A DNA stretch of 64,000 nt from Alphaproteobacteria bacterium (lineage in GTDB: Bacteria > Pseudomonadota > Alphaproteobacteria > Rhizobiales > Hyphomicrobiaceae), in NCBI GenBank assembly GCA_018830445.1, contig JAHJSN010000045.1, positions 35,362 through 99,361 on the forward strand. The letters are read 5' to 3'. The notes beneath the pieces were generated by a model. It ran no database searches and was not told the DNA's origin. It was given only the letters and a program-made list of their open reading frames with translations. The translations under genes and the position numbers were made by a program. This document shows, one piece after another, positions 7,560 to 15,695 of this stretch (its first letter is position 1; every line of letters starts with the position of its first letter).

Positions 7560-10500
7560 CTATTCGGCCGGTTCGCGGACAGCCGTGTCAGGTAGCGCGG
7601 CTTTGCTCGCCGCGAAGGTTTCATCGGCGGGCTCGTCGGTCTTGCCGACGTAAGGGGAAACCAATCTCCACAGCAGTCTGCCGATGTCGTCCATGAGGAC
7701 GTAAACAGCAGGAACGAACAGCAGCGACAGGACGGTCGAGGAGATGAGGCCGCCGATGACCGCGATTGCCATCGGGGCGCGGAATTCGCCGCCGGCGTCT
7801 AGCGCCAGTGCCGAGGGAACCATGCCGCCGACCATGGCAATGGTAGTCATGACGATCGGGCGGGCGCGCTTGCGGCCGGCGTCGATGATGGCGTCGTTGC
7901 GGGCGACACCGTGTTTCACCTGCTCGACGGCGAAATCGACCAGCATGATGGCGTTCTTGGTGACGATCCCCATCAGCATGAGGATGCCGATGACGACGGG
8001 AAGGCTGATCGGATTGCCGGTGATGGCCAGCGCGACGATGGCGCCGCCGATCGACAGCGGCAACGAGAAGAGGATCGTTACCGGTTGCAGAAAACTCGAA
8101 AACAGCAGGACGAGGACGGCGTAGACCATCATCAGTCCGGCGCCCATGGCCTTGGCGAATCCCTCGAACACCTCGACCATGATCTCGGCATCGCCGAACT
8201 GCTTGACGACGACACCTTCGGGCAGGTTCTTTGCGACCGGCAGGTTCATCACGGCCTCGACGGCGTCGCCAAGGGGCGATGCACCGACGAGGTCGGCGCC
8301 GAGTAGAATGCGCCTGTTGCGGTCGTAGCGATCAATTGCCGTCGGCCCCTGGGAAAGTTCAAATCGTGCAACGGTGGCAAGCGGTACCGAGCCGCCCGAG
8401 GCGGTTGGAACATTCAGGTTTTCGAGTAGCCCCCGATCGGCGCGCGCATCGTCGGGCAGCTTGACGCGGATCGGCACCTGGCGGTCGCCGACGTCGAATT
8501 TGGCGAGGTTGGCGGCGATGTCGCCGATGGTGGCGACGCGGATGGCTTCGGAAATCGCCTGGGTGGAAACGCCGAGATCGGCTGCGACGTCGGTGCGCGG
8601 GTAGATGCGCAATTCAGGCCGGTCGAGTTCGGCAGTCGAGACGACGTTGAGAAGAGTTGGGATGCGCTTTGCCTGGCTGGTCAGTTCCGCGCCGACACGT
8701 TCCACTTCTGCGGTGTTGGAACCGCTGACGACCAGTTGGAACTGGCGCTGGCCGTTGTCCTGCATGAACCAGTAACGGATGTCGGGAACCTCGGCGAGGT
8801 CACGGCCGATCTGCTCCTGGATCGCCGCCTGGGATATTTCGCGCTTGCTCTTGTCGGTCAGGTTGATGATGAGCGTTGCCTTGCGGACTTCGGCGCCGGA
8901 GCCGAGAATCGTGCCGCCGTTGACGAACACGCTTCTGACGTTGGGGTTCTTCTTGATGCGTTCGGTCATCCGGGCGGTGACTTCGCGGGTATCCTCGATC
9001 CGTGAACCGGGCGGCAGTTCGACGCCAAGCAAGGCGCGGCCGACGTCCTCGGTCGGCAGGAAGCCGGAAGGCAGCAGGTAGAACGAGCCGACCGAACCAG
9101 CAAAGATCATCAGGCCGATCAGGACGGAAACGATGCGGTGGCGAACGGTCCAGCCGACGATCTTGGTGTAGACCTTGATCATCCAGCCTTCCTTTTGCTC
9201 GGGCTCCGCCGGGCGCATGAAATAGGCCGCCAGAAGCGGCGTGATAAGGCGCGCCACCAGAAGGGAAAAGAACACCGCGAATGCGACGGTGAGACCGAAC
9301 TGCTTGAAGTACTGACCGGCGATGCCGCCCATGAAGCTGACCGGCACGAACACCGCAATGATGGTCACGGTGATGGCGATCACCGCCAGGCCGATCTCGT
9401 CGGCGGCTTCGAGCGCGGCGCGATAGGCGGATTTGCCCATGCGGGTGTGGCGGACGATGTTCTCGATCTCGACAATGGCGTCGTCGACGAGGATGCCGGT
9501 GACGATGGTGATGGCCAGCAGGGAAACGAGGTTCAGCGAGAATCCGGCCGCGCTCATCGCCCAGAAGGCGGGGATGATCGACATCGGCAAAGCGATCGCG
9601 GCGATGACGGTGGCGCGCAGGTCGCGCAGAAAAAGGAAGACAACGAAAACGGCGAGGGCTGCGCCTTCGAGCAGCGTCTTCATGGTCGCTTCATAGGTGC
9701 CGACGGTATTGTCGACGGTGTTGTCGATGCGTTCGATTTCGATGGCGGCGTAATCGGCCCTGAGCGCCTCGATTTCCTTGGAGACTGCTTGCGAGACGGT
9801 CAGGTCGCTGGCGCCCTTGCCGCGCGAGACGGCGAACGCCACGACCGAGCGTCCGTCCAACACGGCGAACGTGCGCGGTTCTTCCCAGCTATCGGTGACG
9901 GTGCCGATTTCATCGAGGCGGATGTTACGTCCGCCCGGCAGTGCGATCGCGGTGGCGGCGAGATCGGCGACCGACTTCTTGCCGGCCAGCGTGCGGATCG
10001 CCTGTTCGCGTTCGGCGATCTCGCCGCGTCCGCCAGCGAGGTCGATATTGGTTGCGCGGAGCTGCGCGTTGACGTCGCCGGCGGTGATGCCGAGCGAAAG
10101 GAGCCGGTCGGGGTCGAGGGTGACGTGGATTTCGCGCAGCACGCCGCCGATGCGGTCGACGGCGGAGACCCCCGCCACGCTTTGCAGCCGGCGGTTGATG
10201 GTGTCATCGACGAACCAGGACAGTTCCTCAATCGTCATCGAGGGGGCGCGCACCGAATAGGTGACGATCGGCAGGCCCTCGATCTCGATGCGCTGGATGA
10301 CCGGCTCGTCAATGGTGCGCGGCAGGTCGGTACGGATGCGTGCGACCGCGTCCTTGATGTCGTTCAGGGCGCGATCGGAATCCACGTCGAGCTGAAACTC
10401 GACCATGGTGACGGAGGAGCCTTCGGTCAGGGTCGAGGTCTGGTGCTTGACGCCGGTGACACCGGCGACGGCGTCCTCGATCTTCTTTGCAACCTGGGTC

Positions 10501-10679
10501 TCGAGTTCTTCGGGTGCGGCACCCGACTGCGTCACGAGGATCTGTACGATAGGGACGTCGATGTTCGGGAAGCGGCGGACGGAGAGGTTATTGAAGCTCG
10601 ACCAGCCGAGCACCATGAGTACGAGGAACAGGACGAGGGAGGGAATCGGCTGGCGTATCGCCCATGCTGAAATATTCAT
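7560..10679 (-). CDS. RND efflux pump inner-membrane transporter (AcrB/HAE1-like)
   Basis: A 1039-residue proton-driven RND transporter of full family length. It has the N-terminal helix after NISAWAIRQP, two large periplasmic loops, and helix clusters at about residues 335-545 and 860-1015. The proton-relay pair is present in GILVDDAIVEIENI, and the second half has the matching MGIVTKNAIMLVDF. It overlaps the adaptor stop by ATGA. With the adaptor and the TetR regulator it makes a complete three-gene unit; no outer-membrane channel gene accompanies it. The substrate is unknown; this sub-branch often exports drugs or small organic compounds. Confidence 0.95.
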   Translation of the reverse strand: MNISAWAIRQPIPSLVLFLVLMVLGWSSFNNLSVRRFPNIDVPIVQILVTQSGAAPEELETQVAKKIEDAVAGVTGVKHQTSTLTEGSSVTMVEFQLDVDSDRALNDIKDAVARIRTDLPRTIDEPVIQRIEIEGLPIVTYSVRAPSMTIEELSWFVDDTINRRLQSVAGVSAVDRIGGVLREIHVTLDPDRLLSLGITAGDVNAQLRATNIDLAGGRGEIAEREQAIRTLAGKKSVADLAATAIALPGGRNIRLDEIGTVTDSWEEPRTFAVLDGRSVVAFAVSRGKGASDLTVSQAVSKEIEALRADYAAIEIERIDNTVDNTVGTYEATMKTLLEGAALAVFVVFLFLRDLRATVIAAIALPMSIIPAFWAMSAAGFSLNLVSLLAITIVTGILVDDAIVEIENIVRHTRMGKSAYRAALEAADEIGLAVIAITVTIIAVFVPVSFMGGIAGQYFKQFGLTVAFAVFFSLLVARLITPLLAAYFMRPAEPEQKEGWMIKVYTKIVGWTVRHRIVSVLIGLMIFAGSVGSFYLLPSGFLPTEDVGRALLGVELPPGSRIEDTREVTARMTERIKKNPNVRSVFVNGGTILGSGAEVRKATLIINLTDKSKREISQAAIQEQIGRDLAEVPDIRYWFMQDNGQRQFQLVVSGSNTAEVERVGAELTSQAKRIPTLLNVVSTAELDRPELRIYPRTDVAADLGVSTQAISEAIRVATIGDIAANLAKFDVGDRQVPIRVKLPDDARADRGLLENLNVPTASGGSVPLATVARFELSQGPTAIDRYDRNRRILLGADLVGASPLGDAVEAVMNLPVAKNLPEGVVVKQFGDAEIMVEVFEGFAKAMGAGLMMVYAVLVLLFSSFLQPVTILFSLPLSIGGAIVALAITGNPISLPVVIGILMLMGIVTKNAIMLVDFAVEQVKHGVARNDAIIDAGRKRARPIVMTTIAMVGGMVPSALALDAGGEFRAPMAIAVIGGLISSTVLSLLFVPAVYVLMDDIGRLLWRLVSPYVGKTDEPADETFAASKAALPDTAVREPAE

Positions 10680-11956
10680 TTGCCGGCCTCGCTCAGCCGG
10701 GGCGGCGAGGTGAGCGTACGAACGGCATCGCCATCACGCAGGAATGTCCCGGCGCGGGCAACGACGATATCGCCTTCGGCGACGCCTTCGCTGATTTCCA
10801 CCTCGCCATCGGATGTCAGACCGCAAACCACGCGGGTGGTCTTGACTTTTCCGTCGCGGACCACCTGCACGAATGCTTCGCCGTTGTCGAACAGGACAGC
10901 TGAGGTCGGAATGGCGAGGCCGGTGCTGGTTGCGGCGAGGATCGATGCGCGGCCGAAGGCGCCGACTTTCAGTTGCGGGGCGTTGCCGAGAAAGATCCGG
11001 ACGCTACCGAGGCGGGTCGAGGCATCGATTTCGGGCGAGACGAGGCGGACCTTGCCTTCGACGATGCCGGCGCCTGCAACCTCGACCTGGGAGCTCTGGC
11101 CGGCGGTAATGCGCGCGAGTTTAGGTTCGGTGACGGCGGCTTCAAGTTCGATCTCGCCATCGCGGGCGAGGACGAACATCGGCGATTTGGTACCATAGGC
11201 CACATCGCCGATGCGTGCGGTGCGGCGCGTAATCAGTCCGGTCGCCGGTGCGCGGATTTCCGTGCGGGTCAGATTCCAATCCAGTTCGCGCAGTTGGGCT
11301 GCAATCTGGGCTTTTTCCGCTTCGGCGACGAGGACGCCGTCGCGGGCGGTCGAGAGCCCGGCGCGGGCAGTACGGGCAGCGGCCCGGCGCTGATCGAAAA
11401 CGGATTCGGACAAATATTTGCTCTTGCGCAGTGGTTCGGCGCGGGCCAGCTGGGCTTCGGCTTCTTCAAGGGTTGCCTCGGCCTGAGCAATGTTGCTGTT
11501 GGCCTGGGCGATGGTTGCATCGGTGCGCTGCAAGTTGGCCAGCGTCTGCTGTCTGCGCGCCTCCAGCGTTTCCTTTTCGAGGGTTGCAAGCACCTGCCCC
11601 TTGCGCACCGTGTCGCCGGCTTCGGCTTGAAGGGAAACAATGCGCAGCCCCTCGACTTCGGGGGCGATCAGTATCTCCTCGCGCGCAACGAGCGTTCCGG
11701 TCACCATAATGCGTTCAGAGAATGAGCGCGGCGCAACCGTTGCCACCGTTACCGCCGGCGCCAAAGGTGCGGTGCCGTTGGTTTTGCTTTGCCCCGCGGG
11801 CTCCGATTGATCGTGCGCAAGCTTTGCGGCAACCTCTTTCGCCTTGCCCGACAGCTGATCGAACTTGGTGTTCAGGTCGATTTTGCCGGTCGCGTGCAGG
11901 GCGGCCAGAGACGACCCGAAAGCGATCAGCACCGCCAGGAAGATCCACTTCTTCAT
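10676..11956 (-). CDS. RND efflux periplasmic adaptor (AcrA-like)
   Basis: A 426-residue membrane-fusion protein. An N-terminal signal or anchor (MKKWIFLAVLIAFGSSLAAL) leads to a spacer, lipoyl halves (GLRIVSLQAEAGDTVRKGQV and RAPATGLITRRTARIGD), a coiled-coil hairpin (about 150-230) rich in Ala/Gln/Arg, a beta-barrel, and a membrane-proximal domain. It overlaps the regulator gene upstream and the transporter gene downstream, each by ATGA, so all three are translated together. It should pair with the adjacent RND transporter. Confidence 0.93.
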   Translation of the reverse strand: MKKWIFLAVLIAFGSSLAALHATGKIDLNTKFDQLSGKAKEVAAKLAHDQSEPAGQSKTNGTAPLAPAVTVATVAPRSFSERIMVTGTLVAREEILIAPEVEGLRIVSLQAEAGDTVRKGQVLATLEKETLEARRQQTLANLQRTDATIAQANSNIAQAEATLEEAEAQLARAEPLRKSKYLSESVFDQRRAAARTARAGLSTARDGVLVAEAEKAQIAAQLRELDWNLTRTEIRAPATGLITRRTARIGDVAYGTKSPMFVLARDGEIELEAAVTEPKLARITAGQSSQVEVAGAGIVEGKVRLVSPEIDASTRLGSVRIFLGNAPQLKVGAFGRASILAATSTGLAIPTSAVLFDNGEAFVQVVRDGKVKTTRVVCGLTSDGEVEISEGVAEGDIVVARAGTFLRDGDAVRTLTSPPRLSEAGK

Positions 11957-12609
11957 GACTGCTCCTCCAGGAGCCTGGCAGGTGATGTCGCTGTGGCATC
12001 TGCTGCGGCGCCGGCCTGCTGAGGATTGATGAGTGCGCCCACCGCCTTCAGAACGGTGGCCATCAGATCGCGTCCGTTGAAATCGGGATCAACGGCACGG
12101 CGCCAGAACATGCCTTCACCAATGATGCAAAGGGTCTGGGCGATGACCTTCGGTTCGGCGACCGGGGCAATCCGGCCTTCGCGGGTGGCGCGGTCAATCA
12201 GGTCGGTGAAGCTTTCGATGACGAAGCGGTCGCAGGCGAGGAAGAGTTCGGCGATTTTCTCGTTGCGGGTCGCCTCGGCGGCGATCTCGAGGTTGAGGAT
12301 GCGCTTATATTGGGGTTCGTCGACCGCATAGTGCTCCCCGAGCGCGCCGAGTGCGGCTGTGAAGTCGGGGGCATTGGCCAGTTCGCCGAACTGAGTGGTA
12401 AGTTCGGCGCGATTTCTTTCCACGATGCCGGCGATCAAGGCTTCCTTGGATTCGAAATGGACGTACAGCGCGCCAGGGCTGATGCCGGCTTCGGCGCAAA
12501 TGTCGGCCATCGTGCAGCGGTGGAACCCGGATTGGGCAAAGCACCGCTCGGCAGCATCGAGGATGTGCCCACGGCGGGCCTCAAGTGTTTCCGGCTTCAG
12601 TTTAGGCAT
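11953..12609 (-). CDS. TetR/AcrR-family repressor of the RND operon
   Basis: A 218-residue regulator with an N-terminal TetR helix-turn-helix (residues ~12-58: ILDAAERCFAQSGF, TMADICAEAGISPGALYVHF). The C-terminal ligand-binding half resembles AcrR types. It is the first gene of the operon and overlaps the adaptor gene by ATGA, so it is likely autoregulated with the pump. I chose ATG 12609; an in-frame TTG at 12621 would add four residues, and neither start has a strong ribosome site. A perfect palindrome 85 bases upstream (12694-12711) is the likely operator. Confidence 0.9.
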   Translation of the reverse strand: MPKLKPETLEARRGHILDAAERCFAQSGFHRCTMADICAEAGISPGALYVHFESKEALIAGIVERNRAELTTQFGELANAPDFTAALGALGEHYAVDEPQYKRILNLEIAAEATRNEKIAELFLACDRFVIESFTDLIDRATREGRIAPVAEPKVIAQTLCIIGEGMFWRRAVDPDFNGRDLMATVLKAVGALINPQQAGAAADATATSPARLLEEQS

Positions 12610-12693
12610 TTTCGCGGTCAACTCGTTGTTGGTTGGCTTGTTCAGGCATCACGCGCGCCCTGCGACCAGGAACTGATCGATCACTCGATATGC

Positions 12694-12711
12694 AAAACGA
12701 ATGTTCGTTTT
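12694..12711. promoter_or_regulatory. Palindromic operator candidate for the TetR regulator
   Basis: AAAACGAA-TG-TTCGTTTT is a perfect 18-base palindrome upstream of the tetR-MFP-RND operon. Size, symmetry and position suit binding by a TetR dimer. It lies in an AT-richer stretch that probably also holds the operon promoter. The assignment to this regulator is an inference from proximity. Confidence 0.75.
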
Positions 12712-12840
12712 ATGTCTGAATTGAAATGTGGCAATTCAACACTGTGGGTGATGGTGAACGACCTCTTTGGGTACAAGGCGTTGCGGCCGAACCTCTCTGC
12801 GGAGGCGCGATTCAACGGCCTGGGATGGGGAAACTCCTAG
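12712..12840 (+). CDS. Doubtful 42-residue ORF ending in a repeat boundary
   Basis: An ATG directly after the operator palindrome opens a 42-codon frame (starts MSELKCGNS) with no recognisable domain and no clear ribosome site. Its TAG stop is the boundary CTAG of the following repeat. It may be chance, or the remnant of a longer gene cut off by the repeat insertion. Confidence 0.2.
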   Translation: MSELKCGNSTLWVMVNDLFGYKALRPNLSAEARFNGLGWGNS

Positions 12841-12921
12841 TGTTCTGGATCAGACGCTTGCCTCCGGTGGCAAGTGGAGCAACGTCTGTGAATCCAGAAC
12901 GCAAACAAAAAATTAAGCTAG
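12837..12921 (+). repeat. CTAG-bounded hairpin repeat, family 2, copy A
   Basis: An 85-base unit bounded by CTAG at both ends. The left arm GTGTTCTGGATCAGACG pairs with CGTCTG-TGAA-TCCAGAAC, leaving a TGAA bulge in the right arm. A 20-base A-rich tail follows (AAACAAAAAATTAAG) up to the right CTAG. The copy at 63779-63863 has exactly the same length. Its right CTAG is shared with the family 1 repeat that follows. Confidence 0.9.
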
Positions 12922-13086
12922 TGTGGCGTCGCGCCTTAATTGACCTGTTGGTGCCGCACAGGAGTTGTCAATTGAGGCGCGCTGAACGCCACACTAAACC
13001 ATTGTTTTCGCTAGTGGCCTTCATGTCTCGCCTAAATCGTCAGCGGTTGCGGCCAGCACGCCGATTTAGGCGAGACAGGCCACTAG
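12918..13086 (-). repeat. CTAG-bounded double-hairpin repeat, family 1, copy B (inverted)
   Basis: A 169-base unit in reverse orientation to the copy at 7323, nearly identical to it. It is bounded by CTAG at 12918-12921 (shared with the preceding family 2 unit) and at 13083-13086. Both hairpins and their TGAA/TTCA bulges are intact. Confidence 0.93.
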
Positions 13087-13421
13087 GCTCTGATCGTCTA
13101 TCCTGTTGAAAGTTCCGGTATCGCGGCGGCGAGGCAGCCGAAGCGGGTGAGGCCGCCGCCACTGCCGCCGCCAGCCTCGGCGCGGTCGATCCAGCGGTGC
13201 CAGCCGAGATAATTGGCGCGGTATTTCGTTCGCCGCGTTTTAATTGATGCGGCAGATTTGAATAACGGATTGGAGAAGTCTGGGCCGAAGCGCCGCCGAC
13301 CAGGTGAAATGCCGGTGCGTTGCAGGGCGATCGGCGCTCAGGCAATGACGGCGGCAAAAGCATGCCGCTGTGCCGTGACGACGACACCCAGTTCCATCCA
13401 GCACGTGATCTCGTTCTGGCA
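13087..13421. other. Gene-free stretch downstream of the ChrR-like gene
   Basis: No confident gene. On the minus strand one frame ending near 13105 reads protein-like for about 45 codons (segment YRANYLGWHRWIDRAEAG), without a start codon or identifiable family. It could be the tail of a decayed gene. I see no terminator with a T-run. Confidence 0.35.
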
Positions 13422-14075
13422 TCATATCCGGACGAACGGCTGCAGCAGTCTCCCAGACAGACCATTGAGGCTCAAGGTGCCCTCCAACGCCACCAGACAG
13501 ATGCAGGTTTCACCATCTTCGACCACGGGCTGGTGATCAACGCTGCCGTCGGCCTCTTCGATATCTCCGGGATGGAAGCGGCCATGCTCATGGACATAGG
13601 CCCCGGTCAGCACCAGGGTCAGTTCCGTACCGGTGTGAGTATGATCGGGCATCCGGGTTCCAGGCTGCGCCTTCAAGAGGAACACCCGTGCACCGCTGTT
13701 GCCGGGGATCTCGAAATCCCGGCGATGGATCCCAGGTCCGATCCATTGCCAGTCACCTATTGCATAAGAACGGACTGCCCGGGGCAGGAACCGAACAGCC
13801 GTCGGAGCCGGCACGGTTGCTTGAGCCGATTCGACGGGCCTGCCGCCTTCATAGGCGATCCGGGCAAGCGCCCGCGACACGGCCCCGGGGTCGACAGGCA
13901 CGGGCTTGATCGTTTCAAGCAGGCATCCACCGACCGTCTCCATAGTGTGCAGGTCTGCTTGGCAGGCCGGGCACACCTCTATGTGCGCGGCTACGACAAT
14001 CGACCGGCCGAGGTCGAGGCTGCCGTTGGCAAGCTCGACGAGGGTTGCGGTCGTGGGGTGATGGCCAATCGTCAT
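13422..14075 (-). CDS. chrR: ChrR-type zinc-binding anti-sigma factor with cupin domain
   Basis: A 217-residue protein matching the ChrR family, which holds an ECF sigma factor inactive until singlet oxygen or organic peroxides appear. The N-terminal zinc-binding anti-sigma domain has His6 and H31-x3-C35-x2-C38 (HIEVCPAC), the same ligand positions as described for Rhodobacter ChrR. The C-terminal cupin has H145/H147/E151 (HTHTGTE) and His181. Usually the gene lies directly downstream of its sigma gene (rpoE), but none is adjacent here. It is divergent from an FAD-oxidoreductase/DUF1365/cyclopropane-synthase operon, which is typical of this regulon. Start: ATG 14075, before the conserved N-terminal helix. 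Confidence 0.88.
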   Translation of the reverse strand: MTIGHHPTTATLVELANGSLDLGRSIVVAAHIEVCPACQADLHTMETVGGCLLETIKPVPVDPGAVSRALARIAYEGGRPVESAQATVPAPTAVRFLPRAVRSYAIGDWQWIGPGIHRRDFEIPGNSGARVFLLKAQPGTRMPDHTHTGTELTLVLTGAYVHEHGRFHPGDIEEADGSVDHQPVVEDGETCICLVALEGTLSLNGLSGRLLQPFVRI

Positions 14076-14098
14076 TGAAGTCCGGTCTCTGGCGGCTG

Positions 14099-14248
14099 AT
14101 GCTTTCGAATTCCGAAACGACCGCCACCAATGGATGGATCATTTCGCTCGCCATTTTTCTGGGCGCAGGTGTCATGTTCGCGACTGTCGGGCCCGATCAT
14201 CCGCAAACGCCCATGAACTGCCGCGTTAATAGTCAGTTTACATTGTGA
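14099..14248 (+). CDS. Possible 49-residue single-helix membrane peptide
   Basis: A short frame in the divergent intergenic region. It encodes a polar N-terminus, one hydrophobic helix (about residues 12-31, GWIISLAIFLGAGVMFATVG) and a polar tail. There is no strong ribosome site and no recognised family. The helix pattern is the only support, so it may be fortuitous. Confidence 0.25.
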   Translation: MLSNSETTATNGWIISLAIFLGAGVMFATVGPDHPQTPMNCRVNSQFTL

Positions 14249-14276
14249 TCCAGTGGCATGACCGGCAGCGTAGGTT
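14246..14276 (+). promoter_or_regulatory. ECF (RpoE/ChrR-type) promoter candidate
   Basis: TGATCC at 14246-14251 is the canonical -35 element of sigma factors controlled by ChrR proteins; it is followed after 19 bases by TAGGTT (14271-14276), which is only a partial match to the expected TAAGA-like -10. It lies about 55-85 bases before the FAD-oxidoreductase start at 14331. A second TGATCC on the minus strand (14141-14136) lies upstream of chrR but lacks a good -10. Confidence 0.6.
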
Positions 14277-14330
14277 TGACCAGGATGCGCCCGGATCAGT
14301 CAGTTGCCGGCGCTTTGACAAGGGCGTGAG

Positions 14331-15695
14331 ATGCTATCGGGCGAAGGTGCTCCTCTTAAAATTGCAGTCATCGGATCGGGGATCTCCGGCCTGTCGGCAG
14401 CGTGGCTTCTCGGCAAGCGCCACAAGGTGACTCTGTTCGAGCGCGACCATCGCCCTGGCGGTCACTCCAACACCGTCGATGTGAAGCTGGCAAATGATGT
14501 TGTCCCTGTCGATACTGGTTTCATCGTATTCAACGAGCCGGCCTACCCTAATCTGACGGCATTCTTCCGGCATCTGGAGGTGGCAACCGCTGCCACCGAC
14601 ATGAGCTTTGCCGTCTCGCTTGGCGGCGGCAGGACCGAATACGCTGGCGGTACGCTCTCCGGACTGGTGGCCCAGCCGGCAAACCTTCTGCGTTCGCGAT
14701 ACTGGTCCATGCTGCTCGACATCGTGCGCTTCTATAAGACCGCACCGGGTTTGGTCGGCACCGCTGCGGCGCATGACATGACGCTTGGCGACCTGCTCGA
14801 AGCAGGTGGATTTGGCCACGCCCTTCGCGACGATCACATCCTGCCGATGGCCGGTGCAATCTGGTCGGCTCCGGCAACGGCAATGCTCGATTACCCTGCG
14901 CTCTCGTTCGTGCGGTTCTTCGAAAACCACGGACTGTTTAACCTCGCGCGACGCCCCCTTTGGCAAACGGTGGTCGGCGGCAGCCGCCGCTACGTCTCCC
15001 GCATCTTGGATGATTTCTCCGGCGACGTGCGGCTCGGCTCGCAGGCGGTCCGGATCCGGCGGACTGCTGCTGGCGTGAGCGTGATGGTGGCGGGAGCCGA
15101 GGCCGAAGCTTTCGACCACGCGGTGATCGCGACGCATGCCGATCAGGCAATCGAAATGCTGAGCGATGCTGACGAGTTCGAGCGTCGGTTGCTGGGCGCG
15201 TTCCGCTATACGCGCAATCGGGCCGTGCTGCATTCCGATCCGGCCTTTATGCCACGGCGCCGCCGCGCATGGGCAAGTTGGAATTATCTGACGACGGAAA
15301 GCGGCAGCAACGCGCCGCACTCATCAGTGACCTATTGGATGAACCGGTTACAGCCGCTCAACACCGACGCAGGGCTGTTCGTGACGCTAGATCCGCCAGC
15401 GCAGCCAAAAGCAGCGCTCATCCATCACCAGGAAATCTACGAGCATCCCTTGTTCGACGCAGCGGCACACCGGGCCCAACAGCAGCTTTGGTCCTTGCAG
15501 GGTGTTCGCCGCACCTGGTTCTGCGGCTCATATTTCGGAGCCGGATTCCACGAAGACGGACTGCAATCGGGCCTGGCTGTTGCAGAGCAGCTGGCCGGTG
15601 TGCGCAGGCCCTGGCAGGTGGCCGGTGAATCTGGCCGCATCTTCCTCGGCCCGCCCGCCGGACTGCGTTCGGAAATTCTCGAGGCAGCAGAATGA
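14331..15695 (+). CDS. FAD-dependent amine-oxidase-like oxidoreductase
   Basis: A 454-residue flavoprotein. The N-terminal Rossmann motif is VIGSGISGLSAAWLL with the acidic end LFERDHRPGGHSNT, typical of NAD/FAD-binding amine-oxidase-like proteins. The C-terminal FAD motif is present (CGSYFGAGFHEDGLQSG). It is the first gene of an ATGA-coupled operon with DUF1365 and a cyclopropane-fatty-acid synthase. Homologous trios are part of the sigma-E/ChrR singlet-oxygen regulon in Rhodobacter and may act in membrane lipid modification; the exact reaction is not established. The TGATCC promoter candidate upstream supports that regulation here. Confidence 0.88.
   Translation: MLSGEGAPLKIAVIGSGISGLSAAWLLGKRHKVTLFERDHRPGGHSNTVDVKLANDVVPVDTGFIVFNEPAYPNLTAFFRHLEVATAATDMSFAVSLGGGRTEYAGGTLSGLVAQPANLLRSRYWSMLLDIVRFYKTAPGLVGTAAAHDMTLGDLLEAGGFGHALRDDHILPMAGAIWSAPATAMLDYPALSFVRFFENHGLFNLARRPLWQTVVGGSRRYVSRILDDFSGDVRLGSQAVRIRRTAAGVSVMVAGAEAEAFDHAVIATHADQAIEMLSDADEFERRLLGAFRYTRNRAVLHSDPAFMPRRRRAWASWNYLTTESGSNAPHSSVTYWMNRLQPLNTDAGLFVTLDPPAQPKAALIHHQEIYEHPLFDAAAHRAQQQLWSLQGVRRTWFCGSYFGAGFHEDGLQSGLAVAEQLAGVRRPWQVAGESGRIFLGPPAGLRSEILEAAE

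Noticed and set aside
9138-10670. 510-codon open frame on the plus strand
   Set aside because: It is antisense to the RND transporter gene, has the composition of a shadow frame in GC-rich DNA, and shows no domain.
13087-13260. Possible transposase remnant downstream of the ChrR gene
   Set aside because: A 45-codon protein-like stretch is visible, but I could not link it to any insertion-sequence family, so it is not annotated as one.
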